From JAWOLE01 sp035263845 (GTDB lineage: Bacteria > Acidobacteriota > Thermoanaerobaculia > UBA5066 > Gp7-AA6), in the NCBI GenBank assembly GCA_035263845.1, contig DATFQY010000123.1, forward strand, positions 1-64,000: 64,000 nucleotides of DNA, written 5' to 3'. This document shows positions 15,644-23,405 of this stretch, piece after piece (position 1 is the first letter of the stretch; each line of letters opens with the position of its first letter). Both the position numbers and the translations under genes were made by a program. The notes under the pieces are model-generated. The model searched no databases. It was not told the DNA's origin and saw nothing but the letters and a program-made list of their open reading frames with translations.

Positions 15644-17094
15644 TGCGGTTTCTCTGCATTCACGGGCACTTCTACCAGCCTCCGCGGGAGGATCCGTGGA
15701 CCGGGAAGGTGCGACGAGAAGCGTCGGCCGCGCCGTTCCACGACTGGAACGAGAGGATCACGGCGGAGTGCTACGCACCCAACTCCGACAACTACGCGCG
15801 GATCTCGTTCAACTTCGGCCCGACGCTCCTTTCCTGGATGGAGGGGAGCGTTCCCGAAGTCTACAGGCGGATCCTCGAGGCCGACGCGGAGAGCCGCGAG
15901 CGCTTCTCGGGGCACGGCTCCGCGCTGGCGCAGGCGTACGGCCACGAGATCCTGCCGCTCGCGAGCGCCCGCGACAAGCGCACCCAGGTCTACTGGGGAA
16001 TCCGGGATTTCGAGCACCGCTTCAGCCGCTCGCCGGAGGGGATGTGGCTGCCCGAAACGGCCGTGGACACCGGCACCCTGGAGGTCCTCGCGGACCTGGG
16101 AATCCGGTTCACGGTCCTCTCCCCGCATCAGGCGCTGCAGTGGCGCGACTCGGGCCAGCTCGGATGGCAGGAGGCGGACGGAACGCTCGACACCCGCCGG
16201 CCCTACGAGACCCGTCTTCCCTCGGGAAGGCGGATCGTCCTCTTCTTTTACGACGCCGCCGCCTCGCAGCGCATCGCCTTCGGAGGCCTTGCCGACGGAG
16301 CCGAGAACCTCACGCGGGAGCTCCTCGGGCGCTTCGGCGGCGGCGAGGACCAGCTCGTCTCGGCCGCGACGGACGGCGAGACCTACGGCCACCACTTCAA
16401 GGGAGGCGACCGCGTGCTCGCGGGCGCCCTGTCCCTTCTCGAAGGCTCCGCCTCGATCCGGCTCACGAACTTTGGCGAATACCTCGCCGCGCACCCTCCG
16501 CATCAGGAGGCCCGGATCCGCGAGAACACCTCCTGGAGCTGCCCGCACGGCGTCGGGCGCTGGAAGGAGGACTGCGGGTGCACGACGTGGGAGCACCCCG
16601 GCTGGAAGCAGTCGTGGCGGGCGCCCCTGCGCGAGGCGCTCGATGCGCTGCGAGAAAAGCTCGACTCTCTTTACGAGACCAGGGCCGCCCCGGTCCTTCG
16701 CGACCCGTGGCAGGCGCGCGACGATTCGATCGCGCTCGTCCTCGGCGAGGCCGATCCCGCGCCGTTCCTGGAGCGCCACGCCGGCCGCAGGCTGGATCCC
16801 GCCGAGAATTCGCTCGCTCTCGATCTCTTCGAGATGCAGCGCTGCGCGATGAGCATGTTCACGAGCTGCGGCTGGTTCTTCGAAGACCCGTCCGGGCTGG
16901 AGACGCGCCAGGTCTTGCGCTACGCCGCGCGCGCGATCGAGCTCGCCCGAAAGCTCTCGGGAGAGTCGCTCGAGGCAGAGTTCCTCCGAGAGCTCGAAGC
17001 GGCCGCCAGCAACGACCCCGAGGCAGGAAACGCCCGCCGCATCTACGAGGAATCCCGAAACGTCGCCGCCGAGTCGGCGCCCGCCGCCCGATGA
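15643..17094 (+). CDS. GH57/DUF3536 family protein (alpha-glucan-related)
   Basis: The 483-residue protein starts RFLCIHGHFYQPPREDPW, the characteristic N-terminus of the DUF3536 branch of GH57. GMWLPETAVDTGTLEVLADL is the motif that follows in this family. Further conserved parts are ATDGETYGHHFKGGDR and ENTSWSCPHGVGRW. GH57 members act on alpha-glucans (amylase, branching or transferase activity); the exact reaction of the DUF3536 branch is not established to my knowledge. It overlaps glgB by one base and lies upstream of glgP, so a role in glycogen handling is a fair inference. Confidence 0.85.
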   Translation: MRFLCIHGHFYQPPREDPWTGKVRREASAAPFHDWNERITAECYAPNSDNYARISFNFGPTLLSWMEGSVPEVYRRILEADAESRERFSGHGSALAQAYGHEILPLASARDKRTQVYWGIRDFEHRFSRSPEGMWLPETAVDTGTLEVLADLGIRFTVLSPHQALQWRDSGQLGWQEADGTLDTRRPYETRLPSGRRIVLFFYDAAASQRIAFGGLADGAENLTRELLGRFGGGEDQLVSAATDGETYGHHFKGGDRVLAGALSLLEGSASIRLTNFGEYLAAHPPHQEARIRENTSWSCPHGVGRWKEDCGCTTWEHPGWKQSWRAPLREALDALREKLDSLYETRAAPVLRDPWQARDDSIALVLGEADPAPFLERHAGRRLDPAENSLALDLFEMQRCAMSMFTSCGWFFEDPSGLETRQVLRYAARAIELARKLSGESLEAEFLRELEAAASNDPEAGNARRIYEESRNVAAESAPAAR

Positions 17095-17100
17095 CTGTCG

Positions 17101-17135
17101 GATCCGAGATCCGAATTCCGAAATCCGAAATCCGT
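17101..17135. repeat. Heptamer array, five units
   Basis: Five tandem 7-mers, starting GATCCGA GATCCGA ATTCCGA, begin 7 nt after the stop of the GH57 gene. The array lies directly upstream of the glgP promoter. Confidence 0.85.
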
Positions 17136-17140
17136 TCGGT

Positions 17141-17146
17141 TATCAT
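17141..17146 (+). promoter_or_regulatory. -10 element of glgP
   Basis: TATCAT lies 9 nt before the TTG start, right after the heptamer array. No Shine-Dalgarno is present, consistent with a leaderless glgP mRNA. Confidence 0.5.
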
Positions 17147-17155
17147 TCGTCGCCC

Positions 17156-19291
17156 TTGATCCAGTCATCCGAAAGTCCCCATCCGCGGCTTCCCGCTCCG
17201 CTGGCTCCTCTCTGGGGCCTCGCGCGGGATCTTCGATGGACGTGGCGCCCCACGATGCGGGCCCTTTTCTCCGCCCTCGACCGCGGGCTCTGGGACGCGA
17301 CCGGCGGAAACCCCGTCGAGCTGCTGCTGACGGTTTCGCCGGAGCGGCTCGATCAGGCGGCTTCGGACGGGCGGTTTCTGTCGCAGATGTCCGCCGTCCT
17401 GTCGGAGCTCGCCGTCGAGGACTCCTCGCCGTCGTGGCACCCCGCGGTGCGCGCGTTCCGGGAGCGCGACTATCGCATCGCGTACTTCTCGGCCGAGTTC
17501 GGCTTGACCGAACATCTGCCGATCTACGCGGGCGGCCTCGGCATCCTCGCCGGCGACGTGCTGAAGGCCTCGAGCGATCGCGGCCTGCCGCTTATCGGCG
17601 TCGGCCTCTTCTACCGGGAGGACTACTTCCGCCAGGTGCTCGACCGTAACGGCTGGCAGCGCGAGAGCAATCCCACGCTCGACCCGGAGCGGCTTCCGAT
17701 CTCGCTTCCGGTCGTGCCGGGAGGCGGGCGGCCGGTCATCCAACTCACGATCGGCGAACGCGAAGTCTCCGTGTTGGTCCGCTTCGTGCGCGTGGGGCGG
17801 GTGCCGCTGCTGCTCCTCGACACGAACCTGCCCGAGAACCAGCCGGAGGACCGCGACATCACCGCGCGCCTCTACGGGGGAGACCAGGAGACGCGGATCC
17901 GCCAGGAGATCGTGCTGGGGATCGGCGGGCTGCGGGCGCTGGAGCTGCTGCGCCTGCGCCCAACGCTTCGCCACATCAACGAGGGGCACGCCGCGTTCGT
18001 CGGCCTCGAGAAGATCCGCCTGCTCGTCTCGCTGGGCGGGCTGAACTACCCGGAGGCGCGGGAGCGGGCGGCCGCCACCAACGTCTTCACGACGCACACG
18101 CCGGTCCCCGCGGGAATCGACCACTTCCCGCCGGACCTCGTCGAGAAATACCTCTCCTCTTACGTCGCCGGAGCGGGGCTCTCGTGGGAGGAGTTCGTCA
18201 AGCTGGGGCAGGACGGGCCGCCGAATCCGTTCCAGCCCTTCTCGATGGCCGTGCTGGCGCTGCGCCTCTGCGGCCACGTCAACGCGGTCTCGCAACTCCA
18301 CGCCAAGGTCTCGCGGCGGCTGTGGCTGGGCCTTCTGCCGGAGCTCGCCGACGAGGACATCCGCATCCAGGCCATCACCAACGGCGTGCACCGAGTGACC
18401 TGGACGGACCCGGAGGTCGCCAAGCTTCCGCTGGTCGAGGACCCCGAGGTCGTGGACCGCGAGCGGTTCTGGCGGGTCCACGAGGGACTCAAGGCTCGGA
18501 TGATCGAGGCCGCGAGGCGGCGGCTCGTGGCGGCGGCGACGGAGCAGCAGGCGCCGGCAGAGGAGATCGAGGAGGCTTCGCGGGTGCTCGATCCCAACGC
18601 CATGATCATCGGCTTCGCGAAGCGGTTCACGACCTACAAGCGGCCGGGTCTGATGTTCCACGATCCCGCCCGGCTGGCGAAGATCCTCGAGGACCGGCCG
18701 GTCCAGGTCGTCTTCGCGGGCAAGGCGCACCCGCACGACGATCCCGGGAAGCACACGCTGCAGGAGGTCTTCCGGTTCGCTCGGATGCCGGAGTTCCGCG
18801 GGAAGATCGTGCTGCTGCCCGACTACGACATGGCCCTCGCGAGGCTGCTCGTTGCCGGCTGCGACGTCTGGCTCAACAACCCGATCCGCCCGCGCGAGGC
18901 CTGCGGCACCTCCGGTATGAAGGCGGCGATGAACGGTGTGCTCAACGTGTCGGTGCTCGACGGCTGGTGGGACGAGGCGCCGTACGAGGAGACTGGCTTC
19001 GCCATCGGGCCTCCGACGGAGGAGCTGCCCGACGACCAGACCGCCGCCGCCCTCTACGACGTGCTCGAGAAGGAGGTCCTGCCGCTCTTCTTCGACCGCA
19101 ACGAGAGGGGCCTTCCGATGGGGTGGATCGAAAAGATGGTGCAGAGCACGTCGCGGATCTCCCGCTTCTTTTCGGCGGACCGGATGATGATCGACTACCT
19201 GGAGAAGTTCTATCTCCCCGGCGCCGAGTGGCGCTTCTCCCTCCTGAACGCCGGCGGAGAACGTCTCCGCGCAGGAGATTACCTCCCCTAG
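17156..19291 (+). CDS. glgP: Alpha-glucan (glycogen) phosphorylase, GT35
   Basis: This 711-residue enzyme is of the shorter bacterial/archaeal TIGR02094 type. It has the DUF3417-like N-terminus (LWGLARDLRWTWRP) and YFSAEFGLTEHLPIYAGGLG. HINEGHAAF and FTTHTPVPAGIDHFP are conserved in the family. The PLP-binding region is EACGTSGMKAAMNG, whose Lys holds the cofactor. It releases glucose-1-phosphate from glycogen ends in the cytoplasm. The TTG start is supported by a -10 hexamer 9 nt upstream. It sits between a GH57 enzyme and malQ, a standard degradation set. Confidence 0.95.
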   Translation: MIQSSESPHPRLPAPLAPLWGLARDLRWTWRPTMRALFSALDRGLWDATGGNPVELLLTVSPERLDQAASDGRFLSQMSAVLSELAVEDSSPSWHPAVRAFRERDYRIAYFSAEFGLTEHLPIYAGGLGILAGDVLKASSDRGLPLIGVGLFYREDYFRQVLDRNGWQRESNPTLDPERLPISLPVVPGGGRPVIQLTIGEREVSVLVRFVRVGRVPLLLLDTNLPENQPEDRDITARLYGGDQETRIRQEIVLGIGGLRALELLRLRPTLRHINEGHAAFVGLEKIRLLVSLGGLNYPEARERAAATNVFTTHTPVPAGIDHFPPDLVEKYLSSYVAGAGLSWEEFVKLGQDGPPNPFQPFSMAVLALRLCGHVNAVSQLHAKVSRRLWLGLLPELADEDIRIQAITNGVHRVTWTDPEVAKLPLVEDPEVVDRERFWRVHEGLKARMIEAARRRLVAAATEQQAPAEEIEEASRVLDPNAMIIGFAKRFTTYKRPGLMFHDPARLAKILEDRPVQVVFAGKAHPHDDPGKHTLQEVFRFARMPEFRGKIVLLPDYDMALARLLVAGCDVWLNNPIRPREACGTSGMKAAMNGVLNVSVLDGWWDEAPYEETGFAIGPPTEELPDDQTAAALYDVLEKEVLPLFFDRNERGLPMGWIEKMVQSTSRISRFFSADRMMIDYLEKFYLPGAEWRFSLLNAGGERLRAGDYLP

Positions 19292-19325
19292 CTCCTGAAA
19301 CAGGGATAACGCGGCTCGGTCGAAA

Positions 19326-19360
19326 AGATCCTTCGGCCGCTTCGCTTCCCTCAGGATGAC
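19326..19360. repeat. Dispersed palindromic repeat, long copy
   Basis: Begins AGATCCTTCGG and ends CCCTCAGGATGAC, with a GC-rich centre. It is the same element as in the glgB 3' end, here in the gap between glgP and malQ, where it could form a transcript hairpin. Confidence 0.75.
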
Positions 19361-19463
19361 AAGGGAGGCACCCTTCGGGCCTTCGAGCTTTCCGGCTTTT
19401 CGGGCTCGGTGTCGTAGGGGAGGGGCTTGACCCTCCCGCCCGGTGGTGTCCTGACCGTATCGG

Positions 19464-19469
19464 TATTCT
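19464..19469 (+). promoter_or_regulatory. -10 element of malQ
   Basis: TATTCT lies 6 nt before the GTG start, with no Shine-Dalgarno between; probable leaderless transcript. Confidence 0.45.
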
Positions 19470-19475
19470 TGCGCC

Positions 19476-20969
19476 GTGAAAGGCTCTGAAGTGCTGTCGA
19501 GGCGCCGCGCCGGGATCCTGCTCCACCCGACGTCGCTGCCAGGCGGCTTTGGAATCGGGGACTTCGGGCGGGAAGGTGTGGACTTCCTCGACTGGCTCGC
19601 CTCCGCCGGGCAAACGATCTGGCAGGTGCTGCCCCTTCACCCCGCTCCTCACGCCTCTCCCTATGGGGCGTCCTCGGCCTTCGCCGGCAATCCGCTCCTG
19701 ATCTCACCCCGGCGGCTCCTCGAGGAAGGGCTCCTCTCGGAAAGCGCGCTTGCCGGCGTTCCCGAGTTTCCGTCGGGCCGCGTGGACTACCACGCCGTCC
19801 GAGTATGGAAGGAGGGAGTCCTCCGCCGCTCGTGGCAGGAGTCGCGGTCCGAGCCGCGCCTCCTCGCCGACCTCGAGACGTTTCGCCGCGCTCCCGAGCA
19901 GAAGTCGTGGCTCGCCGACTGGGCCCTCTTCGCCGCGATCTCGGAAAACCGTTCCGGAGACTGGACGTCCTGGCCGGAGGACCTGCGCCGCCGGCGCCGC
20001 GACGCCCTCGAGAAGGCTCGCCATTCGCTGGAAGAGCGGGTTGCGTTCCACGAATACGTCCAGTTCCTCTTCTTCCGCCAGTGGGACCGGGTCCGCTCTG
20101 TGGCGCGCGGCCGCGCCGTCGCGATCCTCGGCGATCTCCCGATCTACGTCACGCACGACAGCGCCGACGCCTGGTCGAGGCAGGAGCTCTTCCGCTTCGA
20201 CGAGGACGGAAAGCCCGAGGCCGTCGCCGGCGTTCCGCCCGACGCCTACAGCGAGACCGGCCAGCTCTGGGGATACCCTCTCTACCGCTGGGACGAGATG
20301 GAGCGCGGCGGCTTCTCCTGGTGGATCGAGCGGCTCCGCCACGCCCTCCGCCTGGCGGACGCGGTCCGCATCGACCACTTTCGCGGGTTCGCCGCCGGAT
20401 GGAACGTGCCGGCCGGCGCGAAGACCGCGATGGAAGGGGAGTGGATCCCCGGCCCCGGGATCCGCCTCTTCGAAGCGGCGCGGACCGCCCTGGGCGAGGT
20501 CCCTCTCATCGCCGAGGACCTGGGCGTGATCACCGAGGACGTGCGGGAACTGCTCGCCGCCGTCGGAGCTCCCGGCATGAAGGTGCTCCAGTTCGCGTTC
20601 TCGGCGGACGACAGCGAGCACCTTCCTCACCGCCACATCCCCAACGCCGTCGTCTACACCGGCACGCACGACAACGACACGACCCGCGGATGGTTCGACG
20701 CGCTTCCCGAGGAGGAGCGGCGCCGCGTGCTCGATTACGTCGGCGGCGACGGCGCGTCGATCGAGTGGGGCTTCGTCCGCGCCGCGTACGAGTCCGTAGC
20801 CCGCACCGCGATCGTCCCTCTCCAGGACGTCTTCGGGCTCGGCAGCGAGACGCGCATGAACACCCCCGCCGTCGCGGAAGGCAACTGGAGCTGGCGAGCG
20901 GCCGCCTCCGACTTCACCAGGGAGCGGGCCGGCCGCCTCCGGCGCCTCGCCGCCCTCACGGGACGCTGA
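19476..20969 (+). CDS. malQ: 4-alpha-glucanotransferase (amylomaltase, GH77)
   Basis: The 497-residue enzyme starts with the family signature RRAGILLHPTSLPG and GIGDFG. GH77 landmarks follow: PYGASSAFAGNPLLISP, ILGDLPIYVTHDSADAW, GVPPDAYSETGQLWGYPLY, ADAVRIDHFRGF with the nucleophile Asp, PLIAEDLGVIT with the acid/base Glu, and YTGTHDNDTTRGW. It rearranges alpha-1,4 glucan chains in the cytoplasm and feeds GlgP. The GTG start lies 184 bases after glgP, with its own promoter-like hexamer. Confidence 0.95.
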   Translation: MKGSEVLSRRRAGILLHPTSLPGGFGIGDFGREGVDFLDWLASAGQTIWQVLPLHPAPHASPYGASSAFAGNPLLISPRRLLEEGLLSESALAGVPEFPSGRVDYHAVRVWKEGVLRRSWQESRSEPRLLADLETFRRAPEQKSWLADWALFAAISENRSGDWTSWPEDLRRRRRDALEKARHSLEERVAFHEYVQFLFFRQWDRVRSVARGRAVAILGDLPIYVTHDSADAWSRQELFRFDEDGKPEAVAGVPPDAYSETGQLWGYPLYRWDEMERGGFSWWIERLRHALRLADAVRIDHFRGFAAGWNVPAGAKTAMEGEWIPGPGIRLFEAARTALGEVPLIAEDLGVITEDVRELLAAVGAPGMKVLQFAFSADDSEHLPHRHIPNAVVYTGTHDNDTTRGWFDALPEEERRRVLDYVGGDGASIEWGFVRAAYESVARTAIVPLQDVFGLGSETRMNTPAVAEGNWSWRAAASDFTRERAGRLRRLAALTGR

Positions 20970-20973
20970 AAGC

Positions 20974-21001
20974 GAGTCCCGAGTGCCCAGTCCCAGGTCC
21001 C
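20974..21001. repeat. Heptamer array, four degenerate units
   Basis: GAGTCCC GAGTGCC CAGTCCC AGGTCCC begins 4 nt after the malQ stop. The first unit is identical, on the opposite strand, to the repeat inside udgX. Confidence 0.8.
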
Positions 21002-21010
21002 AAAAAACCC

Positions 21011-21041
21011 TTGACATGGGGGTCTGCTTGCCGCAAGTTAT
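21011..21041 (+). promoter_or_regulatory. Promoter of the arginine operon
   Basis: A perfect -35 TTGACA is followed by a weak -10 (AAGTTA or AGTTAT, spacer 18-19). The predicted transcript start falls just before the leader ORF. It is the only clear promoter for the eight arg-region genes. Confidence 0.55.
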
Positions 21042-21048
21042 TGCCTCC

Positions 21049-21150
21049 ATGATGGCCGCGATTCTCGAGACGAGCTGCACCTCGCACGCGAGGGTCGCGC
21101 GACGCGTTTGCATCGCCAGGAGGAGGACCTCCATGGCGGCGGCGCGTTGA
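21049..21150 (+). CDS. Arginine-rich leader peptide ORF upstream of argG (candidate attenuator)
   Basis: A 33-codon ORF starts with tandem ATG codons and ends 30 bases before argG. Seven of its 33 codons are Arg: AGG at 21091, CGA at 21100, CGC at 21103, three consecutive AGG codons at 21118-21126, and CGT at 21145. Most of these are not CGC/CGG, the codons favoured nearby. The last codons (GGCGGCGG, 21135-21142) can pair perfectly with CCGCCGCC (21171-21178), which abuts the argG start, and argG itself has no Shine-Dalgarno. A ribosome delayed at the AGG run would keep this hairpin open. That it works as a regulatory leader is inference; the ORF could be chance. Confidence 0.5.
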   Translation: MMAAILETSCTSHARVARRVCIARRRTSMAAAR

Positions 21151-21178
21151 TCCCGTAAACACCCGACATTCCGCCGCC
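21135..21178 (+). promoter_or_regulatory. Hairpin that could hide the argG start
   Basis: An 8-bp perfect stem (GGCGGCGG with CCGCCGCC) encloses a 28-nt loop. The left arm lies in the last codons of the leader ORF and the right arm ends two bases before the argG ATG. Confidence 0.5.
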
Positions 21179-21180
21179 CC

Positions 21181-22389
21181 ATGAAACGCCGTTCGCCGGC
21201 CGTGTGCCTCGCTTTTTCCGGTGGTCTCGACACCACCTACTGCGCGCTTCTCCTGCGCGAGCAGGGATACCGAGTCCACGCGGTGACCGTGGACACGGGC
21301 GGTTTCTCGAAGGCGGAGACGCGGGCGATCACGGCCCGCGCGAAGGCGGCGGGGGTCGAGAAGCACGTCTTCTCCGACGGACGCGCGGAGGTCTTCGAGC
21401 GCTACGCGCTCCCGCTCCTTTTCGGGAACGTCCTGCGCGGAGGCGTCTATCCGCTCTCCGTCGCCGCGGAGCGCGCGGTCCAGGTCGAGAGGGTCGCCGC
21501 CTACGCCCGGCGCATCGGCGCCCGCGCCATTGCCCACGGCTCGACGGCCGCCGGCAACGACCAATTCCGCTTCGACGCGGGGCTACGCGTCCTCGCCCCC
21601 GGCATCGAGGTCCTGGCCCCCGTTCGCGACAGCGGCGTCTCCCGAGAGGACGAGACCGCCTACTGCGAGTCGCTCGGCGTCTCGATTCCCCGCAAGACGA
21701 CCCGCTACTCGGTCAACGAGGGGCTCTGGGGAACGACGATCGGCGGGGCCGAGACTCACGACCCGTGGGAGCTCCCGCCCGAGTCGCTCTATCCCGGCCG
21801 GACGCTCGCGAAGGCGCCCCGGCAGCCGCGCAACGCCGCGATCGGCTTTCGCCGGGGACGGCCGGTCTCCCTGGCGGGCCGGCGCCTTACGGGCCTGGAG
21901 CTCGTGGCGCGGCTCAATGCGCTCGGCCGCCTGTACGCGGCGGGACGGGCCATCCACCTCGGCGATACGATTCTCGGCTCCAAGGGGCGGATCGTCTTCG
22001 AGGCGCCCGCGGCGCTGGCGCTCATCGCGGCGCACGCGGAGCTGGAGAAGCTCGTCATGACCAAGGAGCAGCGCCAGTTGAAGGCGACGGTTGCGGAGAC
22101 CTACGGACGGCTGCTTCACGAGGGCCTCGCCTTCGAGCCCGCGCTCGCCGACGCCGACACGTACCTGCGCGCCACGCAGTCCCGGGTCACGGGAGAGGCG
22201 AAGCTCCGCTTCGCGCCCGGCCGCTTCGAGGTCGTCGGCGTGCGCAGCCCGCGCTCGCTGCTGCGCTCGTCGGTCGTGCGCTATGGCGAGGCCAACACGT
22301 ACCTGACGCCCGAGGAGGCCCGCGGCGTCGGCAAGACTCTCGCGCTGCCGGGACTGCTCGGGGCGCTCGCGGGGGAGGGCCGCCGATGA
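21181..22389 (+). CDS. argG: Argininosuccinate synthase
   Basis: This 402-residue enzyme has the N-type ATP pyrophosphatase loop LAFSGGLDTTYC near the start. AHGSTAAGNDQFRFD and YSVNEGLWG are family signatures. It joins citrulline and aspartate with ATP in the cytoplasm. It is the first gene of the operon. The ATG has no Shine-Dalgarno, and the 5' side carries a leader ORF and a GC hairpin. The next gene overlaps it by four bases. An ArgG that comes first, ahead of the earlier pathway genes, is a plausible place for control. Confidence 0.93.
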   Translation: MKRRSPAVCLAFSGGLDTTYCALLLREQGYRVHAVTVDTGGFSKAETRAITARAKAAGVEKHVFSDGRAEVFERYALPLLFGNVLRGGVYPLSVAAERAVQVERVAAYARRIGARAIAHGSTAAGNDQFRFDAGLRVLAPGIEVLAPVRDSGVSREDETAYCESLGVSIPRKTTRYSVNEGLWGTTIGGAETHDPWELPPESLYPGRTLAKAPRQPRNAAIGFRRGRPVSLAGRRLTGLELVARLNALGRLYAAGRAIHLGDTILGSKGRIVFEAPAALALIAAHAELEKLVMTKEQRQLKATVAETYGRLLHEGLAFEPALADADTYLRATQSRVTGEAKLRFAPGRFEVVGVRSPRSLLRSSVVRYGEANTYLTPEEARGVGKTLALPGLLGALAGEGRR

Positions 22390-23405
22390 TCACGCTGGAC
22401 AAGATCGCCTCGTCCACCGCCCGGCTGTCGCTGCCCAGGGAAGTCGAGCTCTCGCCGCACATCGAGGCGAAGGAGGGCAACGTCCTGGCCGTCCGCGCGC
22501 TGATGGAGAAGAGCGTGTATGACCGGGTGGAGCTCGTCTCGGGCCGGATGGCCAAGATCAACCGGGGCGACGTCATCGCGGGGACGCTCGGCTTCCGCCG
22601 GGCGCTCAAGGGTTTCGTCGGCGTGGTGCCGGAGTCCGTCCACGTCGGCGACAAGCTCCACATCCTGAACCTCGGAGGCGTCCTGGGCCTCTGCATTGGC
22701 CGCAACCCGGACGTGGGGATGCCGCTCGAGGTCGAGGTCCTCGGCTCGATCTGCGTGGACGGCAGGCCGGCGAACATCTCGCAGAATGCGCTGCCGCCGC
22801 GGGACCTGCTGCCCGGTGGCGGGCCTCCGCTCGTCGTGGTCGCCGGGACCTGCATGAGCGCCGGCAAGACGGCCGCCGCCTCGGAGATCGTCAAGCGCTT
22901 CGCCCAGGCGGGCCACAAGGTCGCGGCGGCGAAGCTCTCGGGGGTCGCATGCCTGAAGGACACGCTCGACATGGAGGACCACGGGGCCTTCGCGACGCTT
23001 TCGTTCCTGGACTGCGGCCTCCCCTCGACCGCCCACGTCAAGGACCTCGCGCCATACGCCCGGGCGATCCTGGCGGAGCTCGGCGCGAAGAATCCCGACG
23101 TCATCGTCGTCGAGCTGGGCGACGGTATCCTCGGCGACTACCGTGTGGGAACGTTCTTCTCGCACCCCGACCTGGTCAAGGCGACCCGGGCCGTCGTGAT
23201 GTGCGCCAATGACCTCGTGGCGGCGTGGGGCGCGCAGAAGCTCATGGAAGAGTGGAAGATCCCGATCACGGTCATGTCGGGCCCGGTGACCGACAACCAG
23301 ACGGGGACCGAGTACATCAGCCAGGAGATGAAGCTGCCCGCGGCCAACGCCATGACCGAGGGGCGCGCTCTCTTTGGAATCGTCTACGAGGAGATTCGAA
23401 AATGA
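22386..23405 (+). CDS. Uncharacterised P-loop protein embedded in the arginine operon
   Basis: The 339-residue protein has two parts. Residues 1-145 look like a beta-rich domain (MAKINRGDVIAGTLGFRRAL, then GDKLHILNLGGVLGLC). Residues about 150-339 form a P-loop NTPase with Walker A GTCMSAGKT near 155 and a Walker B-like hydrophobic strand, DVIVVELGDGILGD. AAKLSGVACLKDTLDMEDHG recalls switch-like metal-binding segments of MobB/dethiobiotin-synthase-like proteins. I do not recognise the family. It overlaps argG and argC by four bases each, so it is made with arginine enzymes. A role in arginine synthesis or its control is inference. Confidence 0.8.
   Translation: MITLDKIASSTARLSLPREVELSPHIEAKEGNVLAVRALMEKSVYDRVELVSGRMAKINRGDVIAGTLGFRRALKGFVGVVPESVHVGDKLHILNLGGVLGLCIGRNPDVGMPLEVEVLGSICVDGRPANISQNALPPRDLLPGGGPPLVVVAGTCMSAGKTAAASEIVKRFAQAGHKVAAAKLSGVACLKDTLDMEDHGAFATLSFLDCGLPSTAHVKDLAPYARAILAELGAKNPDVIVVELGDGILGDYRVGTFFSHPDLVKATRAVVMCANDLVAAWGAQKLMEEWKIPITVMSGPVTDNQTGTEYISQEMKLPAANAMTEGRALFGIVYEEIRK

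Noticed and set aside
21001..21180. Known amino-acid riboswitch or ArgR box before argG
   Set aside because: I see no ArgR-like AT-rich palindrome and no conserved riboswitch core; only the leader ORF and hairpin are supported.
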